A DNA stretch of 64,000 nt, from contig OY987303.1 of NCBI GenBank assembly GCA_963920635.1, positions 51,583,223 through 51,647,222 of the forward strand, given 5' to 3'. The notes under the pieces were generated by a model. That model did not search any database, was not told where the DNA came from, and saw nothing but the letters and a program-made list of their open reading frames with translations. The position numbers and the translations under genes were made by a program. Position 1 is the stretch's first letter, and the number at the start of each line of letters is the position of its first letter. This document shows, in pieces, positions 23,861 to 35,210 of this stretch. Source of the DNA: Pseudeuparius sepicola (taxonomy: Eukaryota > Arthropoda > Insecta > Coleoptera > Anthribidae).

Positions 23861-24105
23861 TCAGTCAGCACCAAATAGTTCACTCGGGCTGGTGAGAGGA
23901 AACAAATCTTCGTGTTCTTCGTCCACTTGAGAATCATCATTGAAATCGTCGTCGATGATTACAGTATCTCTATTGAGACATGCAAGTCCTAAGCAATTGC
24001 TGCCTCGATTGCTGCACATACTTGAACAATTGAGACCACTTCTTCGACACTCGCAGTTTTGGACGCATCCATCTCTGCAGAAGCATACGATGAGGATTGT
24101 TTAAT
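23861..24105 (-). pseudogene. CxC-type cysteine-rich relic inside the nested element
   Basis: The minus strand reads VCFCRDGCVQNCECRRSGLN, then CSSMC and a further Cys pair. It continues into an acidic tail (DDDFNDDSQ, DEEHEDLF) and a TGA at 23861-23863. The C-x-C, GC, C-x-CR-(K/R)-x-GLxC-x3-C spacing resembles the CxC (tesmin/TSO1-like) zinc-binding domain seen at the end of some insect transposon proteins. The beginning is cut off by the element arm. It is probably the last piece of the protein that once moved the nested element. Confidence 0.45.
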
Positions 24106-25969
24106 ATATATTTTCTTGTTTTTCACATGAGCTTCCTATTCCTGACTTTCTCATTTTTACAAGCTAAGGACAAATTAGATATGGGAATGATTTGACATAA
24201 AAGAACGAATGGAAATCAGAACGCTATAATAAATGAGGGCATAAAGTGAGTACAAATTAACTAAGGCTACTAACTTGTATTGGACATATTTACAGTCATA
24301 TACTTATGAGGTTATGTTGTGACAAAAAATGACAATCTCTGGGTGTAATATGTATCTATATATGCATAGATATATCTATATGTATATTATTCTACATACA
24401 TTATTCAGTTACTAATTTATACTGTAATCATTTTAAGTTTTTCCAACAAAAACTACGTGAAATAAAAACAAAGAAATCTTTACCCCACCATATCATGGAA
24501 ACCGTTCACTTTACCATAATTCTGTATACAGTGCTTATTCTGTGACAGTGCTATTCATAAAGTTTGCACCAAATGGGAAAAAATTGTATTATTGTATTTT
24601 TTGAAAATCTGATTTTGGGATATGTAGGTGCATGTTTTGTTTACACTATTGCGCCTAAACAGGGTCGTGACGTCACAGCCCATGCCTGTCAAATTTGACA
24701 TTTAAAATAAAAAAATGGGAAAAATCAGGTTTGCCTTGAAAATATCGGAAAAAGTTATTAAGAAAATATGTTTCAATTGCAATATTGTGCCCCTATGCAA
24801 ATTTTCAGAAGGATCACGATGTTCGTTTTTTCTTAATTATTTCTCTTCAAATCGGTACTCGATATTTTTTCCCGCAAATATCCGAAGAAATTTATTTAGT
24901 GGTTGCCCTCTTACTAAACCATAACAATACAAATCAATTTCAATGCAAAGTTAAGGAAAAACATGAGATTTTTTAAAATAGCTATTCTGTAAGAATGCAA
25001 TCTTGGTGCAAAGACTTTTTCGTTTTAAGATAAGTTTATTCCCTGGGCCAGTGTTGTAATATTTTTACATCAAAAGCATCAATTTTTTGAAATTCAGTGA
25101 AACAGAATTATAAGGTACAGTTTTGTATCGAATTTTATGGATTCAGTTTCAATTCCAGGAATATCAAGTAAGAAACAGGAATATTCTAATATCCTTCTGA
25201 AAATTTGAACATAGGCAAAATAATACAATACAAACACATTTTCTTAATAACTTTTTTTGGATATTTTCAAGGCAAACCTGATTTTCTCCATTTTTTATTT
25301 TAAATGTCAAATTTGACAGGCATGGGCTGTGACGTCGTGACCTTCTTTAGGCGCAATAGTGTAAAGAATACATGTGCCAACATATCCCAAAATCAGATTT
25401 TCAAAAAATATAATACCTAATACAAAATTTTCGCATTTGGTGCAAACTTTATGAATAGCACTGTATAACAATTCTTGTTCGGAATTCAATATGTATCTAT
25501 CATTTGCGTATAGGATGACGTTTGCGCTAAACCTCATAGTTTACTAGATATTCACGCAAAACTGTGAAAAATAAGAATTTCCTGCCCTTTTCACCCCCTC
25601 CCCCCCGAAACCCGACGCTGGTGGTGGTGTAACTTGTTAGTACTAACTCTTAGGAAGGTATGGAACTATTTCGCGCTAGAAAGGACTTTTTTTATGTTTG
25701 GGTTTGGCCTAATTTTGTGTTAGTTTTACTGTACTGATTTCTGTACGATATAATTTCGAAATAAAATGCTAATCCAGTGTTGCATAAATTAATAAAATGG
25801 GGATTATTTAAATATTCCTTAGTTTAGCCGAGGTAAATTCTACAATGTAAAATATCCTTCAACTGACAGCAGCATAACCAAACTCTCATCAAGCTCGGTT
25901 ATAGCTTAGTAGTTGTCAGATTTAATCAGGGCATCTACGTTTTCACTTTTAGTACACCTAACCTGTACC

Positions 25970-26200
25970 GACACTATATTAAAGACCCGAGCATGACGTC
26001 ATATTTCATTGTTATTTTCGGACTGGGGTGGCGCTACTCGACGAAAAAAATGGCGACTTATTATAGGTTAAAACAGGGGTATTCTGTGGTTATAAGTATG
26101 TCAGTTTCTGAAGTTTTGAATGTCCCATATTTTAAATATCCAGCTTTATTACCATTTCCGTTCTTTTCACGAATTCTCTTTGCTTTCAATATTTCGCAGT
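25970..26200. repeat. Right arm of the interrupted inverted repeat (partner at 20090-20384)
   Basis: GAGCATGACGTCATATTTCA and GGGGTGGCGCTACTCGACGA are the complements of the left arm. The junction motif ACCGACACTATA here mirrors the sequence after the hAT at 21540 (ATAGTGTCGGTCC), which confirms that the hAT entered the left arm. The 123-codon plus frame (25993-26364) runs from this arm into unique DNA and has no recognised domain. Confidence 0.65.
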
Positions 26201-26589
26201 TTTGTCATATTAACATAGCTTCTATAGGTATAGTAAGGGCAGAACGTAAAGACGAAGTCGGCAATAAATCATCAAAGAGAGAACGCTTTATCTGTTGCTT
26301 TACTTGCACTCGCACAATTACACTCATGTCTCCTCCTCCAATTTGTATTCGACGTACGTCTTAAAGTTCGCTATTAAGCACCTTTCATGAAAGGAAGGGA
26401 GATAGAAAACCTAGTACTTGTCTTGTATTACTAGTTGTTTAAGGCAGGCAGGGTCGGCCTAGAATAAATTATTGCTTTATTACCTGATGTGAACGGACGG
26501 ATTAAAAACTTGTATTTAGGTACCTGTTGTAATTTTATTTGTAATTTTTGAAGATTAATTCGGTAACTTAGACTGGCAATTAAAAGATA

Positions 26590-26905
26590 GTGATCCGTTT
26601 CAAAGCTGGACATCAGTGGATCCCGCACTGATCACCCGGTTGTTGAAGATCGGTGTCCCCGGTCGAGAGACAGGGAACCTTCGCTCCCAGGATCCACGCG
26701 CGTCGGTCAGTCACGGTTCCGCTGGTCCACAGCCGCGCTCCGCGTCTCCCAAGCAGCCAAGATGCTGTTACAAACGTATTTGTGAGTTCTGCATAATACC
26801 TACAAGTTGTTTCGTGTATACCTGTGTCTATTTGGATTACGCTTCATCAGTGCCAGCGACCCCTCCCAGTGATCCCGGCAAGCCGTGGGAGTCAGTCCAG
26901 CCCTC
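26590..26905. other. GC-rich block, unclassified
   Basis: It contains GATCACCCGGTTGTTGAAGA, ACCTTCGCTCCCAGGATCCA and CCTCCCAGTGATCCCGGCAA. The 111-codon plus frame has no recognised domain. The block ends abruptly at ATTTAATTAC where the 650-bp repeat begins. It may be the 5' untranslated part of an unidentified retroelement, or unique DNA. Confidence 0.3.
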
Positions 26906-27525
26906 CGCCACACATTTAATTACTATTATTACTGTTACTAAATCGTGTTAGTTGACAAAATACACAGTTTAATTATGAAAAAGTGAAAAGCGTAACGAAG
27001 GTCACAATTATCTAAACCACGGGCGTAGCCAAGGGGGGGTTTCGGGGGTTCAAACCCCCCCCCCCCGAAATAAGCAAAATATTACCTAATATTATACCGA
27101 AAAAATACGAGGAGTGAAGAGTTAAATTATTATTACGTTTGAATATATTATGTAGTAATAGTAGCGCCTAGCGCCATCTTTTGACGAGAGGCAGACGCAG
27201 TTGCAGCCGAACTATTTTGTATTGTAGGGACACTTTGCGTTGTTTCTCGATTATTCGCCACGCCCCTCGGTCGAAATGAGCGGAACTTTGTGGAAGTTCG
27301 TGGAAGTTTGTGGACGGCTACTGGGCTGCTATATAAGCGGCGCCGCGGCGCGTGACCGCGCTTACGGCAGTATTGTTCCATGCGAACTCGAAGCGAATAA
27401 AAGTGAAAAGTGGTGAAAGAATAGTGAAGAGAATTAAGTGTACCGTGTAAGTGAGTAATTTTAGTGCGCTGTTATTCGATGACCTTGTTAAGGATAGATA
27501 CGTGAATCATTATTACTGTCGAAAA

Positions 27526-27693
27526 ATGGAGGGAAAAAAAAGGAAGGGTGATAAACCTAAAGGTATGGACTACTGGAAAAAGTGGTGTAGTCAAGGTCAA
27601 GGGGTTTCTAATAAAGAAACAAATTTGGATTTAGCTATCAAAGCTTCAGCTACCTTGCATGCTGATAAGAAGACTGCCTACCCCGAAATCTAG
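27526..27693 (+). pseudogene. N-terminal fragment of the hAT transposase
   Basis: A frame starting with MEGKKRKGDKPKGMDYWKKW runs to a TAG at 27691. The frame is open upstream to 27451, but the Met at 27526 fits a lysine-rich nuclear start better. The zinc finger and catalytic core that should follow are missing; the C-terminus begins only about 15 bp later in another frame. Confidence 0.5.
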
Positions 27694-27706
27694 TTTGGAA
27701 TGCCTA

Positions 27707-27958
27707 GATATGTGCGATAAAAACCTTTATCCTAATATTTACACATTACTACAAATCTTGGCTACCATTCCTGTATCCACTGCTACCCCAGAAAGGTCTT
27801 TCTAGAGCCTAAGGAGACTGAGAAACTATTTACAAAACACTACAAGTGAAAACAGACTTAATGGTTTGGCTCTAATGAACATTCACTATGGAACAGAAAT
27901 TCATGCAGATGAAGTAGTGGATATATTTAAAAGAAAAAGCCGAAGATTTCTTCTTTAA
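27707..27958 (+). pseudogene. hAT transposase C-terminal dimerisation region, one stop
   Basis: Plus-strand translation gives LLQILATIPVSTATPERSF, an in-frame TAG, then SLRRLRNYLQNTTSENRLNG, LALMNIHYG and a tail ending RRFLL before TAA. This is the hAT C-terminal block (PVSTATxERSFSxLRRLKxYLRxTMxxxRLxGLALLxIH). The TAG replaces the residue after ERSF. Together with the missing core this makes the copy inactive. Confidence 0.85.
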
Positions 27959-29159
27959 TGGTTTTAGATTTAGCGCATATTAAATTTCATGTAAGTATAT
28001 TTTTGTTGTTTTATTTACTTCTCAAACTAACCCCCCCCCCCTCCCAAAACTAAATCCTGGCTACGCCCGTGATCTAAACTGTAAGTTTTGCCAACAAATA
28101 AGACTTAAAATTGAAGATTAAACTGCAAATTTGGTAAAATCAACGTATTAAATTTATATATAATTTAAGAACATACCCGAACAATGTCTTCTAATGTAGG
28201 TAACATCTGCTCTAGTTTCTGTAGTGTAATTTTATCAGCTCTTGAAGATTGCATGGTCTGCATAAATTACTACTACTTTTTTGATACCATCCAAAATACA
28301 TAGTTTATTGGCGGTTGTGGATGTGCACCAGGATTTGGAGTTAATTTTTAATTTCAAATACGCCATAAAATACATCTTATTACATTATGCACATACTTAA
28401 TTCTCATTATCCATTTATTCTATAATACATCTTATTCGCTCTTTTCTCTAGTGTTTTCTGTATTAATAATTTTGCAGAACATTTTGTCATACTGGAGTCA
28501 TTTGAAATAAATTCCCAGAGCTTTTACATTTCGTGCGAGCATGCGCGCTATAAACGCGCTGAACCATATTATTTTCGAAATACCAAGTATTTGTATTTGT
28601 AATAATCGGGCAGCTGCAACTAATGCTTGAAAACCAATGTGCAATATTATACATTTTTGTTTTTGTTTTGAATTGTTTTAAATGACAGTCATTCTTTTAT
28701 GATAATATTTTCATGTTGCTATTTTTGTCAATTCAAAACTTAAACTATTCGATAATGATATATTAATATTTACACTTAATAAGTTTTCTTATAGAGGGCA
28801 ACCAGACATATATACTGTTTCATTTTCCTATTAAAAAAACACTCCGCTAATGAGTTCTAATCGTTTTTCTTTAATTTGGCATAAATCATAACCTAAATAC
28901 AAAAACCCTCTAGTTTGACATTCAGTTTGTATTAAAATCTAAAATTTTGGGGGGGGGGGCAAAATATAGAAAATAATCTAGCTATCTTTATAATGCCCAA
29001 AATCGGCGAATGATGACACTAATGACTTTATTATCCAAACTCTCCCTATCCAGGTACTCTAGGTTTACCCACCAAATTTTGAAATCGGGAAATTAAGGTA
29101 CTCTGGAACTAGGCTATGGGAAGACTATTCTCAAGTTGATATAGTTATTTTCCAGTGTT

Positions 29160-29216
29160 TTCCAAACAAGTAGTGTTTATTCAAACAAGTAGTGTTTATT
29201 CGAACAAGTAGTGTAT
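29160..29216 (+). repeat. Short tandem repeat, AACAAGTAGTGT motif, three copies
   Basis: AACAAGTAGTGTTTATTC-type units of about 21 bp recur three times. They end at the left edge of the small MITE that follows (TAGTGTATCAACG). Confidence 0.75.
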
Positions 29217-29404
29217 CAACGATATTATGGCGAGAAATGATATATATTAATCGGGATCCAAACCCCATTAACAATAGAATGGATACACACAATCTCAGCA
29301 TTATCTACACAAATTTGAATACAATGTCTACAGTGATGGGTAACAAAAGGTTGAGGTAGTGCTCACTGTTGCTTCATGGCCGCCATAATATCGTTGATAC
29401 ACAT
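29212..29404. mobile_element. Small MITE, about 190 bp, GTGTATCAACGATATTATGG ends
   Basis: The left GTGTATCAACGATATTATGG and the right complement form a TIR of about 21 bp. The interior is non-coding. It overlaps the end of the AACAAGTAGTGT repeats. No clear target duplication beyond a possible TA. Confidence 0.65.
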
Positions 29405-30020
29405 ACACACTCACCTTAAGCTGGGAGGAAGCGGTTTGTGGGAGTGATTTATGTTTTTTGCTAAACCCAACAAAAAACTACTAGCCCGCCGATAAATCCA
29501 TGCCAGAATTCAACGAAAATCGCTTCCAACTACATCGTGTTTTAAAACTATAAATACCTGACTGAATAACTAAAATGTTGCCTGTAATGTGTGTTAATAA
29601 TAATTGGCTGTTTATAGATGATTATGACAGATTAGTTGTCGGTGAGTCTTTTGTACCCTTTCTCCATTGGTTTTATTTGGTTTGTATCTTTGTAACTTTG
29701 TTTCAATTTTTGTAACATTTTTGTGTGTAAGTTAAAATTGTATCATTATTTATTAAAATAAGTTAAAATTGTCTCATTATTTATTAAGTCGTTGTGTTTG
29801 AATTATAGCACACTAAATTTATTGTTTTTTTGTCTTCTTAGCCTGAAGGAGTTATTAAATATAACGAAACTTCGCGAACAGCATCAAACTTTGTTTTAAT
29901 TTTTCCATAAGCCGAAAACTACCACTACTTTTCTCAATATCTACTTTTTATAGAGAAGCTCAAAAGTTTGGATTTGGAACATATTATAAGATGTATTTTT
30001 GAACTGCTCTAGAAACGTAA
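29405..30020. other. Spacer, nothing recognised
   Basis: There are no frames above 60 codons on either strand. A direct repeat of AAGTTAAAATTGT(A/C)TCATTATTTATTAA occurs at about 29728 and 29760. Confidence 0.4.
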
Positions 30021-30520
30021 AGTTTCTAAGGATTCAATTGATTTATTTAGGGTCATCGTTGGCGATACAGCAAAAGAAAAACAGGTTGAAATGAGCAAAA
30101 GAACATAAAAAAATGGAATTCTGAACAGTGGAACAGTACTATACGTTGGAGGGCTGAGTCTTGGTTTGAAGTTTGTGTGGATGATAGTCGGAGCAGAGTT
30201 ATTCGTCAAACAAAAATGAAGCTTACCATCCAGATTACTTGAAAAGGAAAGTAAAATTCCCGGCCTCTGTCATGGTATGGGGCTCAATGTCTGCAAGAGG
30301 TGTAGGAAAACTGCACTTTAATAATGCTATTGTCAGTCTCTGCTGCCAACAATGAAAGACGCTCTGGATGCTGGAGAGGATTTTATTTTTCAACAAGATG
30401 GCGCTGCTTATATATCATAAGTCAAAGAGAGATTTGAAATGGTTTTCAGAGAACAATATCTCATTTGCCTCTGCCCCTCAAACCTCGGAAATAAATTGTT
30501 TGCATCATAAGAGTAAAAAA
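30020..30520 (+). pseudogene. Tc1-like transposase relic
   Basis: Plus-strand pieces read KKWNSEQWNSTIRWRAESWF, SRSRVIRQ, NEAYHPDYLKRKVKFPASVM, VWGSMSARGVGKLHF, then DAGEDFIFQQDGAAY (second catalytic Asp block, QQDGAxxH in the family). These are in the order expected for a Tc1-type DDE enzyme. Frame changes and stops separate them, for example after GAAYIS. The N-terminal DNA-binding part and the final Glu region are not recognised. No TIRs were found. Confidence 0.75.
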
Positions 30521-30649
30521 AAAAAACGTATACAAGTAGGCCCCAAAATGTGTCGCTTTCTAATTACAAATAAACTTGGACTTACTTTGTTTGCTCAAAA
30601 TCCAGTAGCTCCATGGAGAATTGACAAGAGACATTTTTTTGTGTAAAAA

Positions 30650-31750
30650 TGATTATGAACAGCAGCGTTAATATTTCCATTTTGTAAACACCTCGACTGT
30701 GTTCTGCTGGCAAAATGGAATTGATGGAAAACAGCCTTGAAATTACTAAACGTGTTTGCTGTAACAACAGGAAAGAATTATGGAGACACGCGTGTTGTAG
30801 ACGTATTTTTCATTTTTATCTAATCAGGAGACCTCACGCGAGGTGTATAAAAAGTGTACCAAATAGCAAAAATAAATTATTAATTGTCCATATCTGGATG
30901 ATCTTAACCGCGACACAAACTCTACATGATAGCTAATAAATTGGTAGAATCGAGCACTTTATTAGAATCATTTGTTTCTTTATTGTGGTAATTTACCGGG
31001 TATTTTTTAGCATTAGTTATTTCTGTACCGAAGCACTGAAGTCCAGGTTATTATAACCTGAATGAGTAAAGCCAAATAAGTAATTTTATTACAAACTACC
31101 AAAAAAATATTTTAATTTGGGGTGTGTTTTATAGAGTTAATTCATTATAGTTACCTATACAAATATGTTTATAATAAATGAAAACTCGGTAAATAGCATG
31201 TTTTGCTCATTCATTTTACTTGATAGGTATACCAGATTATGATATTTCGAAAAAAGTCTACTTTTGTTGTAGAACCATTATTTAGTCTTTTCATCTCTAT
31301 AAACTGGAGTCTATTCTCGGAGAAGCAGAACTCATCGTTTCCACAGTTCCAGAAATACACCTGTCTGTATAAACATTCTTTTCGCGAAGTTTTCAACAAA
31401 CAGATAAAACGTTTATCAATCTCGACTTCTTAAACTGAGCATTGCCATACCCTCCGCACACAAGCCGTTCTATTTACAGTTAGGAAATAAATGAGTTACC
31501 TGGAAAACTGGCGCAAATATATACAGTAGATGTTTTTTTCGAGATCGAATCCGAACCGCTCGAACACACATTAATATTAAAGGCAATATTTTCGGGCAAA
31601 TAAGTCGGAAGCTCTCGTGGGGGCTGCAGCGGATGCGGCACAAAGGAATATGTTTACCCCAATTTTTGTAAGTAAATATTTTGGCATCGACTTAATAACA
31701 ATTCATGCATTTTTGAGAACAGGTGACAGGCGATGTGAGATAGCGGTAGG
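30650..31750. other. Spacer, nothing recognised
   Basis: Several 61-73-codon frames lie on both strands without motifs. An element end may lie near 31755 where the next transposon starts. Confidence 0.4.
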
Positions 31751-31757
31751 TATTATA

Positions 31758-32893
31758 CAGGGTGGAGACTTTAACTGGAATAAATTCGCTAGCGAGGAGC
31801 TGAGCAATTTTTCAAAAAATTCCCGAAACACGTCAACGTTTTAATTTTTAATGTATTTACCCACATTTTCCAAGCAATATGAAAATAATAGCCCTTCAGG
31901 GGGAGCTGAAACCACCCTCGACTATTTTTTCAAATGCAACCCTATGGCTTGTGACCTCTCATAGGAAAGGTGACGGAAAGGCGAATCCAGCGCGCTAGTC
32001 ACATTGATTTTTTGAGAAGGTTGAAGGTTGAAATTTTACTTTTGAGGCGTTCCCACAAAAAATCCAATAAAATTTTTTGCCACAGCTGAGAGTATTACTT
32101 TTTGTTGATGCTTTACACAGCTACGAAGTGGAATTAAGTTTGAATGCCGTATTCAAAAAAACGAATTGTTGTTGTGTTGTTGTAAACTATAAAAAATGCC
32201 TTATTTAAGTGAATCTCTGTAAATCGAAATTTTGATTATGATTGGATATGGTGATAGAACACGAACTCAATGCGAGGTTGTTCGTCTCTTCCGAGAAACT
32301 CATCCCGATTTGCCACCAAATCAAGGTACTGTTAGTAAGATAGAGAAACGATATCGAGGAATGGGTCATGTTAGAAATGCACCAAGGCAGAGGCGTGATG
32401 TTGTTGATAACGACATGAAGTTAAATATGCTAGTTGCTCTTGAAGAAAATCCAGTCGCTTCATCTCGTCAACTGGCTCGCGATAATGATCTTAATCACAA
32501 AACAGTTTTGAAAGTACTTAAACACGAGAAAAAAGGCCATATAAAATGCAAAAAGCAAGTCCGAGAGATCAAAGAAATGAGCGGACTTTAGTAGGTATTT
32601 CTAGATTTTGGTAATACCAAGGGTTGGTACTCAATAAGCAATGGCCGGCAACGAATATACCTGGAAGTAGCCTGAGAAGTGTAGTTTGAGTTCTGGTTTA
32701 GTAAAGGTCCTAGCCCTTTGTCTAGTAGCACTAAATATTAGCGCTCAATAAACAATGGCCTGAAGTTTCACCTGACATCAAGTACAAACTATTTATCTTT
32801 GATCTCGGGTTTCGCAACGGTCCAGCAGACCCATTGCCTAGCAGTATTTGGTACTGTAGCTGATTTTTTGTACAACATGACTTAATCACCCTG
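31758..32893 (+). mobile_element. IS630-type element with CAGGGTG ends and an N-terminal transposase ORF
   Basis: CAGGGTGGAGAC on the left and CACCCTG on the right are flanked by TA. Beyond the first seven bases the ends differ, so the right boundary is less certain. The element carries the 119-codon frame described next. Behind it lie two imperfect 110-bp repeats with (A/G)CTCAATAA(G/A)CAATGGCC near 32630 and 32741, and no catalytic core. Confidence 0.55.
32232..32591 (+). pseudogene. IS630/mariner transposase N-terminal (helix-turn-helix) domain, 119 codons
   Basis: The frame reads as the N-terminal double helix-turn-helix region of insect IS630-type transposases. The first module has CEVVRLFRETHPDLPPNQGT and VSKIEKRYRGMGHV. 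The second has LVALEENPVASSRQLARDND followed by HKTVLKVLKHEK. This matches the DUF4817-type pattern (fRExFP, RLxxTGS, NPxxStRqlA, vsxxtVxrIL). It ends at a TAG where the DDE domain should continue. The domain is intact, but no catalytic part is present nearby. Confidence 0.75.
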
Positions 32894-33000
32894 TATATGA
32901 TACATCATGTACTACCTATCTAGAAGAGGTAAATTTTCTTAACAAAATTCCTTTAAATGGAACATATTAGCTCTTCATTTCAACTCCAATCATCATACTA

Positions 33001-33692
33001 GTGTTAAAAAAAGGAGTAATTAAAAGTTTGTATGACAGGGTTAGAACGATTTGTTCTAATAACACAAAATTTGAGGAGGAAATTAAACATATAAAATATG
33101 TTCTTGAGAAGAATAGTTATCCTATTGAATTTGTTGCGAGCAAGTTTTTCAGGATTGTCAACAAAATAACAATGCTAATAGAATTAGAGAAATAAATCTG
33201 GTGGACCGACCAGTAAATTTAATTATTCCTTATATTCCTGGACTACCAGATAAGCTAAAACGCATAGGCAATCGTTTTAATGTCAGAACAGTATTTAAAA
33301 CCCAAAATACATTAAGGTCGATGCTACTTAAAACGAAACCATTTAATGAGGTACAAAGTTCAAAAAATTGCATTTATAAAATTCCTTGTGAATGTGGAAA
33401 GTTCTATGTTGGGGAGACTTGTAGGCCATTTAACGGTCGTTTAAAGGAACATAAAAATTATATCAGGCAAAATCAACTTTTTAAGTCAAAAATATGTGAA
33501 CATTCTTTTAATAACAATCATAGGATATTGTGGGATAGGTCCAAACCAATTCTCAAAGAAGAAGTGGGAAATAGACGAAAAATTAAAGAATCTGCATTTA
33601 TTCTAGGAAATACGGACAACTGTGTTGCTGAGTGTTCAGTGGAATTCATATTATTACCACTTATTCAAAGAGAAGTTAGTATAGATAATTAG
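33001..33692 (+). pseudogene. Penelope-like retroelement, RT end and GIY-YIG endonuclease, frameshifted
   Basis: The first frame (33001-33195) reads like the end of the RT region (KKGVIKSLYDRVRTIC, IKHIKYVLEKNSYP). Near 33150 the reading shifts. The second frame gives NRIREINLVDRPVNLIIPYI, PGLPDKLKR, NVRTVFKTQNTLRS and then KIPCECGKFYVGETCRPFNG with RLKEHK. That is the Penelope-type GIY-YIG domain (here CIY and YVG). No ATG begins the second part; it opens upstream. A stop follows at 33690. The RT core and 5' part are absent. Confidence 0.85.
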
Positions 33693-33759
33693 ATAGAACA
33701 CAGGGTACAATATCAGGCAGGTGGCTAGGCTATTGTTTCTGTTGTCATGACATTTTAAC

Positions 33760-34000
33760 CTGAAATTTATTAATCTGTCACTTCACTTTGACGTGGCATG
33801 ATCTTTGAGAAAGGAGGAAGATTTATTCTCCGAAAGCTCAGAAAACAAATTTGTTGAAGTTATTTTTTGAGTTACACGTTTAAAGTTTCGTTCATTCACT
33901 GTTAAGAATTTATGAATTTTCCAGGCAACTTGAAAAAGTTGTCTTTCGATCAGTTTGGTGGCGAAGAATTAAATTAAAAATTAAATGGATATTAGCTCTT
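33760..34000 (+). mobile_element. Penelope-like 3' flank (UTR)
   Basis: Sequence from TTCTCCGAAAGCTCAGAAAAC to AACTTGAAAAAGTTGTCTTT lies directly downstream of the GIY-YIG stop and is repeated near 21850-21930. A partial inverted match occurs near 45050-45080 (AATTGGGTTTTTC, AAACTGGTTAAAAGGCAA). It probably represents the terminal repeat of the family. Confidence 0.6.
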
Positions 34001-34019
34001 CATTTAAAAACCCCCACTA

Positions 34020-34560
34020 CTTCGAATCAAGACATTATGACATTTCACGCTAAAGAAAAATTCCGCCCGCAACCCCAGGTGCGTTTGCGGCCTCCTTAAA
34101 ATGATTAAAGCAAAAATCTCGGCGTCATAATAAATTCCGCGTACCTCGAGAAGAAACTGGTCCCCCCACCTCGCTCGCAAAATTGGCCGCCATCATTAGG
34201 GGCTTGACGGCTCCATTAGCATCCTAACCTATACTTGACAAAAACGCGTGTACACCCAGCCCGGCCTAAACAGGCAATTTGAAATCATTGCGGGACCGCA
34301 AGCCCCGCGGGCGAAATATGAATTCGCGTAAGAAAACCGACGAGATGGCAGATAGGTTAATACCTCCGATTTGAGGTTAGATAAAGTGACGCTTGGCACG
34401 CGAGCGGCCTCGCTAACAAAGCTCGGAGTTTACGAGACATTTTAGCCGAGTTACGGCCCTCCGATACAACAGCGTACTTGACGATTTCATTATAGAAGGG
34501 TCGTCGCCTTCTGCCTGGTTCTTCTGTCGGTAATGCCACTTTAAAAGGTACCTTAAATTT
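34020..34560. other. GC-rich island, longest unique-looking block
   Basis: CG-rich DNA (CAACCCCAGGTGCGTTTGCG, CAAGCCCCGCGGGCGAAATA) alternates with short AT cores such as CATTATG and CATCATTAGG. No transposon ends or repeats shared with the rest of the window were noticed. The 60-codon minus frame is not convincing. I read it as possible conserved regulatory DNA; the basis is composition and lack of repeats only. The stretch 34560-35210 after it holds nothing recognised. Confidence 0.3.
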
Positions 34561-35210
34561 CTACCTTTTTTCCTTCCTCGCGGAAGAATTATAATGGTGT
34601 GCCTATGCTCATGTCAATATCCATCCTTGTAGCACATTATATAAATATGACGTCAGCTTGTAAAAATTCGAGGCCAACGATAAAGACAGGCCATGGCCCT
34701 AACGCATAATCGCGTAGTCACGTGACCAACTTAGCCCTATATAATAAAAGGCATTTTTGGAGATATGTAGAAAAAACAAATTTCGTAACAATTTGGCGAG
34801 TTTTCTTTCATCTATTGCATTATTGCTTTTGTTCATCCAGGCTTTCTCTAATTATTTTTCAAAATTTTCATCCCGCCTCAGCTATTTTGGGCTGAGAGTT
34901 AAACGGCACTGAACTCAAATATTTTGGCACATTCTCAAAAATTGCTGGGACAGCACCTTCCTTTAGCTTAGGTGATATTCTCTATAGGTATTTTCCTCCC
35001 ACAACACATTTGTCTACTTTACTTGTTTCGCTTTCTTGAAAATGTGTTAGCCACACATACTTAAGGGTTTTTTAGAAATTAAATCTCAGTTTGAATTTGA
35101 CGAATCCATTTTTGGCGCAAATTTTCATCCCGGGGCAAAGCTAATGTTGTAATGGTGACATTTTCTTTCTGGCTTTTGTAATATGTATAAATATAATATA
35201 AACAGACCCA

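Larger units (their letters stand above)
27018..28071 (+). mobile_element. hAT (Zaphod-like) element, 1054 bp, with ATCTAAAC target duplication
   Basis: The ends are CACGGGCGTAGCCAAGG and the complement of CACGGGCGTAGCCAGGATTT, close to the well-known hAT end CAGGGGCGTAGCCAGG. The 8-bp duplication ATCTAAAC is exact (27010-27017 and 28072-28079). Compared with the second copy of the host repeat the insertion is clean. Inside, transcription-like 5' DNA is followed by an N-terminal ORF and directly by a transposase C-terminus, so the middle of the gene is deleted. Confidence 0.9.
26910..28700 (+). repeat. Interspersed repeat, about 650 bp, copy 2, split by a hAT
   Basis: It is similar to 18780-19440 on both sides of the hAT at 27018-28071. 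The two halves join through ATCTAAAC, which is duplicated. It retains CAAATAAGACTTAAAATTGA, TTTTGCAGAACATTTTGTCA and AATAATCGGGCAGCTGCAAC landmarks. No gene is recognised in the flanking sequence to about 29150. A 10-bp G run is at about 28950. Confidence 0.75.

Noticed and set aside
25993..26364. 123-codon plus-strand ORF as a gene
   Set aside because: It begins in an inverted-repeat arm that also occurs at 20.3 kb and continues into unique DNA without any domain; probably chance.
27151..27400. Host gene promoter at the GC-rich stretch with ATATAAG and GCGGCGCCGCGGCGCG
   Set aside because: It lies inside the hAT with exact target duplications and precedes its transposase fragment, so it is the transposon's own promoter region.
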